Shown here: piece by piece, positions 1 to 10,819 of the stretch
Layout: each line of letters begins with the position of its first letter
Numbering within the stretch: the stretch's first letter is position 1
Assembly: GCA_019973155.2 (NCBI GenBank)
Contig: BPQB01000005.1
Coordinates: 558,001-622,000 of the forward strand
DNA from: Phanerochaete sordida
Lineage: Eukaryota; Basidiomycota; Agaricomycetes; Polyporales; Phanerochaetaceae
Direction: 5' to 3'
DNA length: 64,000 nt
Notes under the pieces: generated by a model
The model's database searches: none
What the model saw: the letters and a program-made list of their open reading frames with translations, nothing else
What the model was told of the DNA's origin: nothing
Program-made: the position numbers and the translations under genes

Positions 1-1881
1 ACGGGTTCGCGTGGAAGCCTCAATTGCAAAGCCGGGACGCACTGAAGGGCGTGGGTGACGCAACGACTGTGCGCCATGCCGACGTATACGCTGTGCAACC
101 GCATTGTATGCTCTGCGTGCCAATTGAAACGTCAGCATGCTCCGCGAAGAATCGGATGGAGCGTATGGCCGAGGAAGCGACTCGGTACGGACGCCGCATG
201 CTGGTTGCAACGAGCCCCGGAGATGTAGTGGTAGAACATCACAGGAGATATGTATGTCTCCCAACCTTCAAGTTCCATCCGTCCATCGACGCGTCCTGCT
301 GCGATATGCCCGACTTCATGATCGTCACGAAGAAGCAAGCGGACACATGATCACCTCCTGCCATTGCTATTGAGTACGTTCTCATGTAGACGAGCGGGAG
401 TACTGACTAGCTCATAGACAGTGCTGCTTGGCGTGCGCGTTGTTCATTTCTCGTAAGCAGGCCGCCGCCAAATTTCGCTAAATTGCGGCCCTGGATGCGA
501 GCCCGACGGCGGAGGCGTCCGACAAAACATTCGAGCGATGTCGTGCAGCTGGAAGGCAACGTCGTGTTGGGCACATGTCAGCCAGTCGAGTCAAATTGTT
601 TTCTCAAGAGCGCGTCCGGCAATGCCGATGCCTTCTCCATCAGGCAAAAGCCACGGTCAGGACCCTAGCTGCTTTTTGATGCTTAGAAACCGTGCGATAT
701 TCTGAAGGAGATATCGGTGCCTGTGGAGACGGTGTGTCCGTGCGGCGATGCTGGTTGGGACCTGGTTACGACGGCCAGGGAAGAGGCAGAAGATATTGCT
801 CGTCGGACGGCCGGAGACGTCACCGGGGTCAATATTCAGGGCATGCTTGCGAAGCTTTTTTTTTCGCGCGACTGGGAAAATTAAGACAGGGTCCGCGTGG
901 AGCGAAGGGCGACGAGCGTGTATAGTGTCAGTGTGAGCGGTGCATGATGGCAGGGAACCGAGCCGGATTACCTGCACTATCAGGCACGGCTCTCTGGGGG
1001 CTATCAGATTGCCGGCCGTGAGGACGACGGTTGCGCCGCGATCGCGCCGTGCTGGCCGAGTCAGGAGGGCTGGGAGGCGAGCGCTGCGGCTACACAAGGG
1101 CTGAGCGGGGCGGGGCGCCGGGGGCATCTATTCGGGCTCAAGACGTCAGACGGAGCGCGAGGGGGGCAGGGAGGACACGGAGATATGCGCAGATAAGACC
1201 GGGGCGTGTTTGCGTCGCCTGGAGGCGGCGAGGGAAGGCTGAGCGAGGAGAGACGGAGATCTGGCGTCGACGGAGATTGGCCGGCGAGAGCCAGCGCGAC
1301 CACAGCACTTTCCTGGACGGTTCACGCGGAAGATGCCGGCAGCGCAGAGGAGGCCCTCCGTATTTTCTGAAACAGTCTCCGGGCCCAAGAGTCCGCAGGC
1401 AGCTCCGCGACAAAACAGGCCAAGGTTGGGGCTCCCCCCGGGCCTTCTGCTCAGCGGGCCAGGCGGGGCAGTGTCGCCCGGCTGTTTTGGCTCGCTGCAC
1501 CGCCCGCCACTCCAACTTCCCAGGCCATCGCGGCCCATTTCGCTGGCTGAATGGGCATCTCCCTGCGCCGGATCATTGGCGCGCAGGTACCCAAGTCACA
1601 CATCACCGTCCTTTACGGTACATCTGGCGCAGTTTCACAGTGAGTTCGATATTCATCTTATCACCTGCTTCTCCATGCGAAACATAAGCATCCTCGCCTT
1701 TTAGATCCTCGCAACCCTTACTCGGTCTGCCATGTCCACGAGACTGGTCCGCCCTGAGGCCCCCGAGATCCTTAAATCTCGCCCTCACCTCCTCCCTTGT
1801 TGATTTTTCCTCCGCACCTTGCATGGTCGCGACCCGACCCCTCCTCTCGCCAGCTTGATCGCACCCCCCTGCCTGTGTCAG
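1..1881. other. Intergenic, no gene recognised
   Basis: No frame here shows a recognisable domain, and the open frames are short, overlapping on both strands and without coherent splice structure. The stretch from about 1030 to 1600 is GC-rich, with long chance open frames on both strands. The last few hundred bases are presumably the promoter and 5' leader of the Zn2Cys6 gene that starts at 1882. An upstream in-frame ATG exists at 1819. Confidence 0.6.
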
Positions 1882-3457
1882 ATGGACCGCGAGAGGCACT
1901 CGTCGACGCCCCCTGCCGGGCCAAATCCGCCGGCTTACGCGAGCCACCCGTCCGAGGACAGGCGCAGCGCACACCCGGGGGCTGCGGCAGGCCCTCAGCA
2001 GCACCCGTCGCTGCCATCCATCCACCAGCTACCGCTAAACCTACCATCCACTAGCGCAGGGGGACACCGGCTGCCGATGCACCATTCGCACGCCTACGCT
2101 CCTAGCTATGACACTACTGCGGGGTATGCCTCCGGTGAGTGCCCGCGCGTTTGCCCTCGCCAAGTCGCGTCTGACGTGTCTCAGTCTCGTCCATGAGGCA
2201 CCCCGAAGATTCTGACCACGAAGGAGGCGACTCAGGCCCTCCGAAGAAGAAGCGTCGTCGCCAGGCACTTAGTTGCACAGGTAACGCCAACTCTCTTTGC
2301 CCCTTGTCGTCCACGGCTGACCGGCCGTGCTTCTTCTCCGTAGAATGCAAGAGGCGCAAGATTAAATGCGACAGGTCCGGTGATAGTCCTATATCCGTCT
2401 TCGTGATTCTCACATGAACACTTCCGTTCCGATTTCCCCATGCAATTCAGAGCCCAGCCATGCGGACCGTGTTCACGGCGCGGAGAGCAAAACAAATGTC
2501 AATGGCACATAATCGAGCCCATGTGAGTTTCTTTGTCATACCGCAACTTTATTCCCCTGGATCGTCGACTTACCTTTTCGATTTTGTGAGTAGGGAAAAG
2601 TACGTGACGCGCGCGGAGTATGACGACCTGAAAGCCAGATTCGACAATCTGGAAGCGAGCGTTGCACGGATCTTGCCCTCTTTCTCCGCTGCTGCCCTGC
2701 ACCCGAGCACGGTATCGCCCACTATGCCAACTGCTTCGACCTCTGCCCCCGAATCCTCGCAGGCTCCCGTACTCGCACCGTATCGCATGCAAGGGCCCGC
2801 CGCTTCTCCCGGCTATCGCATAACGTCCCCTCAGTCCTCGGTACGAGGCGAGCTGCCTTTCCCAGCGTCCAGCCTGCCCCCGAGGAGCCCGCAAGCCCCT
2901 TACCGCGTCCCACCCTTCTCCACGCCTCGTGCGCCCCGCACACTGCCCTCGCCGCCGAGTGCCCCGCGCCATCCCTCGCCGGGCCCGCCGCTGAGCTCGA
3001 GCTCGCGCCTGCCGGACACGCGCCTGCCGCACCCGCCGACCTCGCGCCGCGCATCGCTGTCGCTCGCGGCGATCACGACGCCGTACACGCCCGCGCCCGC
3101 CGGCGACGGCGCGGGCTACGCAGCGGCACAGCCAAAAAATCGCCGAGCGCAGACGCCACCGCTGCTGGGCCAGCGTCTGCGCCAGGCGTCGGCACTCTCA
3201 GGCCCAGCCGCAGAACACCGCCGCCCGGCGCGGCGCAGCCGCAACAGCAGCCGCTGTTGTATCGACGTCCCCCCGCCCAGAGCGAAGACATGGACGTCGA
3301 GCGCACGGCGCCCGCAGGCCCGCAGCCCCCGCGTCCCCCGTCGTCTGCCACTGGCGACTCGCCGGAGGCGGGGTCCTCGCGATCCCCGTATCCCTCCCGA
3401 TCTCAGCATCACCCTCGTTACCCTGGACCATCATACCGCGACACTCGCCATGAATAG
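1882..3457 (+). CDS. Zn2Cys6 (Gal4-type) transcription factor
   Basis: Nuclear DNA-binding regulator. Splicing short introns gives a Pro/Ser/His-rich leader, a basic run (PPKKKRRRQALSC, about 2243-2278) and a complete zinc cluster of spacing C-X2-C-X6-C-X5-C-X2-C-X8-C, with the cysteines spread over exons at about 2270-2530. A short predicted coiled coil follows (EYDDLKARFDNLEASVARIL, about 2619-2677), the usual dimerisation position, then a long low-complexity Pro/Ser tail. No fungal_trans middle-homology domain is visible, so this is a short family member. The start at 1882 (MDRERHSS) is preferred to the in-frame ATG at 1819. The tail changes frame between about 3080 and 3130: either a very short intron (3083-3123, 41 bp, GT...CAG) or an indel. 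After it the frame runs to a stop at 3457. Target genes cannot be inferred. Confidence 0.8.
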
Positions 3458-4042
3458 TCGAGACGATGTCGATTTGCAGGATTGGGCGTGGTCTAGGTTA
3501 ATGTGACAAACGTTGAGGGGGTTTACATATAATGGCTCCTTCGTTCGTACTATTTATGCTCGCTGCCCCGCTCACTGTGTCGAAGGACCGTGTCGCTTCA
3601 GAATGTTCATAGGACTCCATAACTGCATTCTCATACCACACTACATTAATCATACACACCAAGTAGGGCATCAAACACGTCTTGCATACACATTGAACTA
3701 GTTGTGAGGTGTGTCGACCGACGCCAGGTAGGCATGGCTGGACACCGCTCGTCCCCATTCTAACCGAGACCAGGGAACGCGGGCTATGCGAAAGGCAGCG
3801 GGACGGTTCATGCGAGGGGGCCGCAGGCAGTGTGTCGCGGGTTGTCGTGATAGCGATGTGGGATCACCGGCCATGCGGGCGTGCGTGCGCGCAGCACAGC
3901 GCGGCGGCTGGCTGCAGGCGAGCAGCCCACCGACCGGACCTTCTGGCAAGCCCGAAGCCGACCAATGCGGTTAGGCTTCTCAGGGCGCGTCCCGGACCCG
4001 ATAGCGTCGAGCACGGGTAGGGCCGCCCAGCGCAGCATGCCA
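3458..4042. other. Convergent intergenic space
   Basis: This holds the 3' ends of the Zn2Cys6 gene (left) and UPF1 (right, opposite strand). The first ~240 bases are AT-richer, as expected of 3' UTR and polyadenylation sequence. No open frame with family similarity and no structured RNA was recognised. Confidence 0.55.
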
Positions 4043-7000
4043 CTAGAAGACGGTGACGCCAGACTGCGTGCCGGTGTACTGCGACTTCATGTCGTCCATG
4101 TCGGTGCCGTCGTCCTGACTCTTGTAGTCGTACTGCGACAGGCTGCCCAGGTCCGACGTGCCGGCCATCGAGGAGAAGGACGTTCGGCGCCGGAGACGGT
4201 CGGATTGCGAATAGGCCATCGAGGACGCGCGATCGGTGCCGACGACGCTGCCGATGACGCTGGCGGTGTCGTTTCCGTTTGCGCCGGCGTCCTGCGAGAT
4301 TATGGAGCTCGCATAGCTGCCGTAAGTGCTTCGCTTGCCGCCGCTGGGACGCTGCATGCCAGGGCCGAACGGGGCGCCCGCCGCGAACATAGGCAGCCCC
4401 GAGGAGTACGTGGCCTGGGACCGGAGAGATTGCGCGTCTGAGGGGATGTAGCCAAGTGCATCATGCGTACGATAGAAGCTGGCATCAAAGCGACTCGGAG
4501 TGCCTGACCGCCGGGCTGGTAGGATATTAGCACCTTGGCCCAGAGACCTCAAGATAGCATTGTACATACCATCGTTCATCCCGTTGGTCATGTAATCCCT
4601 TGCGCTTGTTTCATGGCGCCGGAATTGGTCCATAGCCTTGGAAAGCGTGCGCCTAGGTTTACTGAACTGTATCATGCTCGGCTGCAGGTTATTGAGCGGC
4701 CCCTCGACAAGACAGTTCTTCTCCTTGTAATGGGTGAGCAGGTAGTGCCACAGCGGATGCTACAAAAACATGAGGCTCAGTACGTGTACGCGAGCGCGTA
4801 CGTAGAGAGCTTACCTTGCTGAGGACCTTCGGATTACCGAGAATGACGACACCGTACTTCGCCCGAGTAAGGGCAACGTTCAGACGCCTCGGGTCATTGA
4901 GGAAACCGATTCCTTGATGTTCATTGCTGCGGACACAGCTGAGGATGATATAGTCTTTCTCACGACCTTGGAAAGCGTCGACGCTTGCGACCTCAATTTC
5001 CTTGTATAGATCCTTCTTGAGCGTGCCGTTGAACTGCATGTAGTTCACGATGTATGAGCGCTGGCCTTCATACGGCGTGACGACGCCGATTTGGCTGGGA
5101 ACGACCCCGGACTTGAAGAACTTGGTCACGATCTTCTCAACGTTAGACGCCTCGGTCCTGTGTACACAATCGTCAACACGATCAACTCCGAGCCTGAAGG
5201 AAGTTGCCGTACCTGTTAAGGAACGAAGTTCCGCTAGACGAGATTTCCTCCTGGCCCAGGTTCTGGTAGAAGAACATGGGCGTGTCAGGGACCGGCCACG
5301 GGAAGTCTACATTCTTGCGAAGGCGTTCCGGAGCGGTAACTCCGTTCTGAAGCGTGCCCTCGTAGAACATGTTCGACGGGAACTCAGAGAGGCAGGGGTG
5401 CATGCGGTATTGGACCTGAAGGCGGATGGGCCGATTGCCGAGAACGACGAGCCTCTCGAAGAGAGACTGCGTCAAGCCTGCGCGAGCTGCCTTCTTGTTC
5501 ATGATGACAGGCCCAAGTTGCTATTTCAAAGAAGGATCGTCAGCCGGTGCGGTCTACGTAAACAGAGCCGCAGGTACACACCTGGTGATCACCGACCAAT
5601 ACAACTTGCTTGCAGCCCAGCACGAGAGGAATCATACATTCTACACGGGGAAGATAAGCAAGCGGCAAGACCATCTGATACATTACTCACCCGGCTCGGC
5701 AGCTTGGGTAGCTTCGTCGATGAGCACGGTCCGGAACTTGAGCTTGCTAAGACGCGGGTCGCCAGCTCCAACGCAAGTGCAGCAGATGACATCCGCGGCG
5801 CTCAGGATCTCCTTCTCGCATTGCCGAACGAGTGCTTTGTACTTGCGCTCGTCGTTCGAGCTGAGTTCGCCTTGCTCATTCTTAAGCTGTATGAGCTTCT
5901 GAAGCTCGACGTGTGTGGTGCTGTTGGCGACCTGCTGGTGCAGCGTCAAGAACGCGACGGACGAGTCGAGGGCCTCGCGGGACTTGGCGGTGAGACGGAC
6001 GACCTTGAGGCCGGTCGCGTGGATCTTCTCCGTGAGCTGATCCACGGCGACGTTCGACGGCGCGCACACGAGGACTTGGCCAGGGTTCATCTTCGCAAGG
6101 TGATAGACGGTCGAGGCGGAAGTAACGGTCTTGCCTGTTCCGGGCGGTCCCTGAATGAGACTAAGAGGCTTCTGGAGAACGCTCTTGACTGCATACATCT
6201 GGGAGTGGTTTAGCTCCGGCAGACCGGGAGCGGAGAATCGTTTCGGCATCTGTGTCCTCAGGGTTTGGGGCTCAAGCTCATGGCCGAGTAGCTTGTGATA
6301 CTAGGATAGAAATGAGTGGGAGAAATGAGTGGCGTGAGACAGGGTCGACGTACAATGTAACCGCTGACACTCTTCTCGTCGACCGCGAAGGTCTTCATCG
6401 CCAGCTGCATGCGGTCGAAACTCGTAGACTTCCAAACGAAGTCCACTGTGAAGTTGTGCGTGATGTCCGCAGGGACACCTTCCGATCTTCTCAGCTCCAA
6501 CCCTATCTCATCAGAAACGTCTGCAGAAGAGGGACGAGTCAGCGGACCCCGCATACAGGATATTTCGATAGAGGACGTACTGTTTGGGATTTTGATGACG
6601 TGACCGTCGCCTTCCCAAGGCTTGTGCAACGTCCCGGTGTACTTCAATCTCAGCTCGTCACCAACGGCGAGTCGGACTTCGCCAGTTTCAAGTTTAGGCA
6701 AGCCGAACCAGGCGACGCGCTTCTGGTTCAGACCGAGATCCCAGCGAACGGAGATATCGGTCTGAGTCTGCGACTCCTTCAGCCTCTTGTCGTAGTCTGC
6801 CTCTATTTTGACGAGGGGACCAAAGATATTCTGGTATTGGTAGGCGTCCTCGTAGCGCAGTATGATCGGTTGGGGTTCGTCGTCCACACCGGGCTTGTCG
6901 AGGTCTTCGAGAGTGGCGTTCGAATTTTCGCGCCACAGGTCCTCGAGACGGTTGATTTGCTGGAAAGAGATCTGACGCGAGCGCAGCTGCTCGGTCTCGC

Positions 7001-7770
7001 TGGGAGGCTTCACGAGCCACGAAAGGAAGGACCTGTCGTCGATGAGAGGAGCCCAAAGCGACGCGTTCCAGGAGATATCTTTCGAGACTGCAGCACAGGG
7101 TTGACTACGTATCGCATATATGCGTAGGTAAACATGGGTATATGTGGGTGTGCACCGCCACTTACCGGCATAGCAGAACGACGACGGTGTCGCTTTTCGC
7201 GGGGATAAACCCAAGCATGAAGACGTTCTTGCTTCCGCAGTTGTAGCACTCGGGGATGGTTTCCCCAAGAGGGGACTCGGCGTGGAGGATGACCTCCTTA
7301 TGCTTCGCGCGGACGAGGTGGTTCACGATGTGGGAGGCGGATGTGTTGCCACGGGAGTTACAAAACCACTTTTGACAGATGAGGCATTTGACCACAGAGG
7401 CAGGGGAGTGTATGCCACAGTAACTGTATGACAGTCAGTCGCCAGATCCTAGGCACAACGAAAGCCGGAGAGCGTACCTGCATGCATGCGGAGGTAAGTC
7501 AACCTGTCCCTCGTCCTTGAGATCGTCGAGGACGGCGTCAAAGTCTTCGTCGATGGTGGCACCACCGGTAGTATGCATATGCTGGTGGTGGTCATGGCCG
7601 TTCGGGGACGCGACGACGGAGCGGTCGTCGGTTATCGAGAGACTGTCCAGATCGAGTGGGACATTGCTCTGGCTGGTGTTGACAGTGTAGACGGACGAGG
7701 TATCGTCGACGATGCCCATGCCGCCATAAGACGATGCGGAATCATATTGATAATTTTCGAACGAATCCAT
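4043..7770 (-). CDS. UPF1: UPF1/NAM7 RNA helicase, nonsense-mediated decay
   Basis: Cytoplasmic ATP-dependent 5'-3' RNA helicase that drives nonsense-mediated mRNA decay with UPF2 and UPF3. The order is typical of the family: acidic N-terminus (MDSFENYQY...), Cys/His-rich CH domain binding UPF2 (about 7460-7160; YCG, CLIC, CYNCGS zinc ligands), a 1B/stalk region, then the SF1 helicase core. Motif I GPPGTGKT is near 6140, DEATQA near 5710, GDHQQLGP near 5580, QYRMHP near 5400, [12 protein letters not shown] near 4970 and VALTRAKYG near 4860. The Ser/Gln-rich tail ends ...QSGVTVF. About seven introns; one join reads ...VSGY then [11 protein letters not shown], matching UPF1 closely. It starts 165 bp from, and opposite to, HYPK. 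Confidence 0.96.
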
Positions 7771-7935
7771 GGTTGCAGAAGGGGGGAAGGTCGAGGGTCG
7801 AGGTGGACAGGACCATGGGATGACTGAGAGTCTTCACAGTCGCGGCACCGACTATACGCGCCACGTGCGGGCCACGTGGGGTGCACCGCTCAGCCTGAGC
7901 TCGACGCGCTTCAGACCAAAGTAGCGCAGTCAGTC
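7771..7935. promoter_or_regulatory. Shared promoter, UPF1 and HYPK
   Basis: Only 165 bp separate the two divergent start codons, so both core promoters and 5' leaders must lie here or overlap the coding exons. The space contains a near-repeated CACGTG-like pair (ccacgtgcgggccacgtgg, about 7861-7879), which resembles E-box sites. Its function is inferred from position only. Confidence 0.45.
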
Positions 7936-8314
7936 ATGTCCCACCTCTCACGGAGCAACGGCCAGCCAGAGGTCATAGTACAGGTCCGCTTCCAGCTCCT
8001 CGCGCAGTCTGCGTCCGCTATAACACGCACCGCCAGTTTGCAGATGGCATGGCATACTCGAAGGGCAAACTAGAGGAGGCGTACAAAGCAGGAGGGCTAC
8101 TCGAGAAGCCCTACAAAGCTCCCAAGGAAACCAACGCCGTCAAGCGCGAGGATATAGACCTCATAGTGAGTAGTTTGCATACACGAAGGGCACACTTTCA
8201 AACCAATAAACTGTATAGGTGCACGAACTCGAAATTCCGAGAACGATAGCCGAAAAAGCACTTGTCGCGAACGACGGCGACATCGAGAAGACTCTACTAC
8301 AGCTAGTACACTAG
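7936..8314 (+). CDS. HYPK-like NatA-associated protein (UBA-like domain)
   Basis: Small partner of the ribosome-associated NatA N-terminal acetyltransferase. Three exons (7936-7983, 8037-8165, 8219-8314) with two 53-bp introns give a 90-residue protein: MSHLSRSNGQPEVIVQ, then FADGMAYSKGKLEEAYKAGG, then a C-terminal UBA-like fold. The fold contains KREDIDLI, HELEIPRTIAEKAL and the GDIEKTLLQLVH ending, aligning with human HYPK (KKEDLELIM...MEISRAAAERSL...). The exon-2 frame was fixed by using the acceptor at 8036, which gives QFADGM; the acceptor at 8043 breaks the frame. The stop (8312-8314) overlaps the stop of MRP51 on the other strand. Identification rests on the C-terminal half. Confidence 0.85.
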
Positions 8315-9561
8315 GTCCTCTTCTTGTTTCCCACAAGATTACGCAGTGTCAAAAGCACGTCCGCGGGACTTGACTCCCGCGCAGGAGCCTGGGGTGCGGT
8401 GGACTTGGGATGATAGGTCAAGAAACCGTCCGTCGGGAGCTTCCTCTGGGATTGGCCAACGTACGCCGGTGAGCCTGGCCTGTGTGTGTTCGACCTCGAC
8501 ATATCCGCCTCGTTCTCCACCCTGACCCTCGTCTCCATCCTCGCTTGCGCCAGGCCCCCAGGTCGCTGCCCGACTGTCTGCGGCGGGTAGTTGAACATCA
8601 CTTGTGCGATGCGGAACTTCGCGACGCCGGCTTGAGTGTCGTGTTCGCCCGGCTTCATGAGCTGCTTGAAGTCGAGGTGCCCTGAAGGGACAGTAGTCGC
8701 GTTGCTGATCGTGGCGTTGTGACCTGCGAATATGACGCCCCACCAAGGGTTGCCGCCGTTGCCTATGCCCTCGATAACGAGTCGACCGGGTCGTGCTCTG
8801 TTGAGGAACTGATCTTGGAGTTCAGGGTGTTTGGCGTAGTGCAGACCGCCGTAGGTCTGAGGCTGCTGCTCGATCGCCCGAGAGCCGGGGGAGCTGTATG
8901 CCTTGTACGCCTGCGACCCGAGGAAGTGTCTGTACTCGGCACTGGGCTTTTCGGAGTGCTCCCAGAAGGAGGTGAAGCCGGCGGTTGAGTCGGCTGGGCC
9001 GCTCTTGACCCCCTCTTTCTCCGCCCTCCGAGTAGCGACCTCTTTGAGGTAGGACGCGAACTCCGGGCGCATCTGGCGCAGCTTCTTGAGGTACGACTCG
9101 AACTGCTTGTCGGACATTGCCGCGATGTTCGGGACGGCCGAGCTGGTGTGGCCGTAGACGTCGCTGCTCGGGGCCGACTGGTTGCTGTTCACGCTGCTGT
9201 CTGCGTCGCTGGGCGCGAAGTCGGAATCCATGCTCCAGGTGACTTCAGCCCCGGGGCCCATCTTCGTCGCCCACGGGCTCTCCGAGGCCAGCTTCGGGGT
9301 GACACCAACCTCCTCCCACATCTTCATGAACTGCGCCTCGTTCTCCGCACGCTTCCACTCCGTCTGCTCCTCCCTCGAATCCACCGCGTTGACCATGACA
9401 TGCGCCTCCCTTCCACGAACCGGGAAGGGTCGTTTGAGTCCGAAATTGCCGCGGTGCAGGTGGCCGTCGAACGAGGAATAGACTTGGCCTATGGTGCGAT
9501 CATAAGAGGCGAATTTTGAGCGTCGCAGCAAGGCTGCGAACTGCGAGGAAGTAGCGGTCAT
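8311..9561 (-). CDS. MRP51: Mitochondrial small-subunit ribosomal protein MRP51 (bS1m-type)
   Basis: Component of the mitochondrial 37S ribosomal subunit; in yeast Mrp51 is linked to translation initiation on mitochondrial mRNAs. It is a single exon of 416 residues from the ATG at 9561. The N-terminus has the family signature: FAALLRRSKFASYDRTIGQV, then YSSFDGHLHRGNFGLKRPFP, and a basic, Ser-rich start that can serve as mitochondrial targeting sequence. GNGGNPWWGVIFAGHNATIS and MFNYPPQTVG lie in the C-terminal half. The frame stays open to an ATG at 9627, which would add 22 residues (MCLTLTSSLRFVS...), also of import-signal character, so the start is not settled. The stop codon (8311-8313) overlaps the HYPK stop. 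Confidence 0.85.
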   Translation of the reverse strand: MTATSSQFAALLRRSKFASYDRTIGQVYSSFDGHLHRGNFGLKRPFPVRGREAHVMVNAVDSREEQTEWKRAENEAQFMKMWEEVGVTPKLASESPWATKMGPGAEVTWSMDSDFAPSDADSSVNSNQSAPSSDVYGHTSSAVPNIAAMSDKQFESYLKKLRQMRPEFASYLKEVATRRAEKEGVKSGPADSTAGFTSFWEHSEKPSAEYRHFLGSQAYKAYSSPGSRAIEQQPQTYGGLHYAKHPELQDQFLNRARPGRLVIEGIGNGGNPWWGVIFAGHNATISNATTVPSGHLDFKQLMKPGEHDTQAGVAKFRIAQVMFNYPPQTVGQRPGGLAQARMETRVRVENEADMSRSNTHRPGSPAYVGQSQRKLPTDGFLTYHPKSTAPQAPARESSPADVLLTLRNLVGNKKRT

Positions 9562-10819
9562 TGGGTTAGGCCAAACAGCCAACCGCGCTGAGACGAAGCG
9601 AAGACTGGACGTGAGCGTGAGACACACTTGCCGTACTCGGCCGCAGAAAGTCCGCTACGGCAGTTCCCGGCTTGGGTATAAAAACCAAGCGGAGCGCGTG
9701 TGTGCGCTCTCAAATCTACACGACGTCCAAATTGCTGTCCATCCTGTCTGCCTTCGGGCGTGGCTCCTTCGTGGACTGGATAGTCCAGACAAACGTCGAA
9801 GAACGACGCTGATATCCCAAAAACAATCTTTGCCGATTGCTTCTCCCTCTGGTCGAGAGGCTAGGACGCAGGATCACCTGGGGACTATCTACAAATCTCT
9901 AGCTACTTTGCACCCTCCTGTAACTAGTCATCGAATGTGAGTCTTATATGCTCCACTCTATCCCGTGTCTCTTTGGAAACCGAGGAAGATAATCCTGGTA
10001 AAACAACGCACCCCTCTGTGTCGCCCGGTGCCTGCGGGGTTCTCTCCCGGGCATTTGGGTGAACAACAGACCCCTTTGCGCGGGGCAACAAGTTGCGTCT
10101 GGGTGCGCATGAAGGAGTAAAGGCGAGGCTGAGGTTCTTGGAGTCTTTTTTAACCTGTCTCCTCGACGACATGGATTCCTATGCTCACGCTGCTTTCTTT
10201 TCAGGCCTCCGAGCTGGTAGCCTGCTCTATCACAGCCACGCGCTCGGTTCCACCGCGCGCAGTCTGAGTTAGGTTTAGCTCTCTGTTCTTCGCATGTCGC
10301 GTACCCGAGATGCGCCCTCGATGTCATATGTACCCCGTAGCAATGCCACTCCATCTTCTACCTCGCTAAGACGTCGCCCGTGAACGTGTCGGGCCCCCTC
10401 GCCATCCTTTCTTACGTCTCCGATGCGACGCCGTCCCCTGTCGTCACCGCCGGGCTTTTTTCTCGTAATTTCTCCTACAATTTCGTGCTCTGGGTGAATA
10501 CTTTGCACCACGACCATCAGAAAAGATGATAGACGAGGCCTGGGTGCCCTGCCTAATTAGGCAAAGAAGCACGCGAGCCGCCCTTAGCGAAGTTCGAGCG
10601 GGCGACTTTTGGAGGGGGCGACTTCGACCAACCGCGTCCGCCCTTTTCCCCTCATCCACCTCCACACACCTCCCGACGCCGGAGACGACGAGCTCGCGAC
10701 TTCGCGCGCTCGCCAGCCACCCTTCGCACACGGACATCCTGGGCTACTGCTGACAGCACCCAGTCTCGATTCGTCCGAATCACGCAAGTGTTTCGCTCGC
10801 CATCTACGTCCACCCAGCC
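9562..10819. other. Divergent intergenic region, no gene recognised
   Basis: The space between MRP51 (leaving to the left) and the nucleotide-sugar transporter (leaving to the right). Overlapping chance frames show no conserved domain. A tRNA-like fragment near 9846-9880 was considered and rejected. The T/C-rich stretch before 10820 is typical of a fungal promoter and leader. Confidence 0.5.

Noticed and set aside
9846..9885. tRNA-like D-arm sequence (tggtcgagaggctaggacgc) resembling a tRNA-Glu A box
   Set aside because: No B box or acceptor-stem partner follows within tRNA distance, and no cloverleaf can be drawn.
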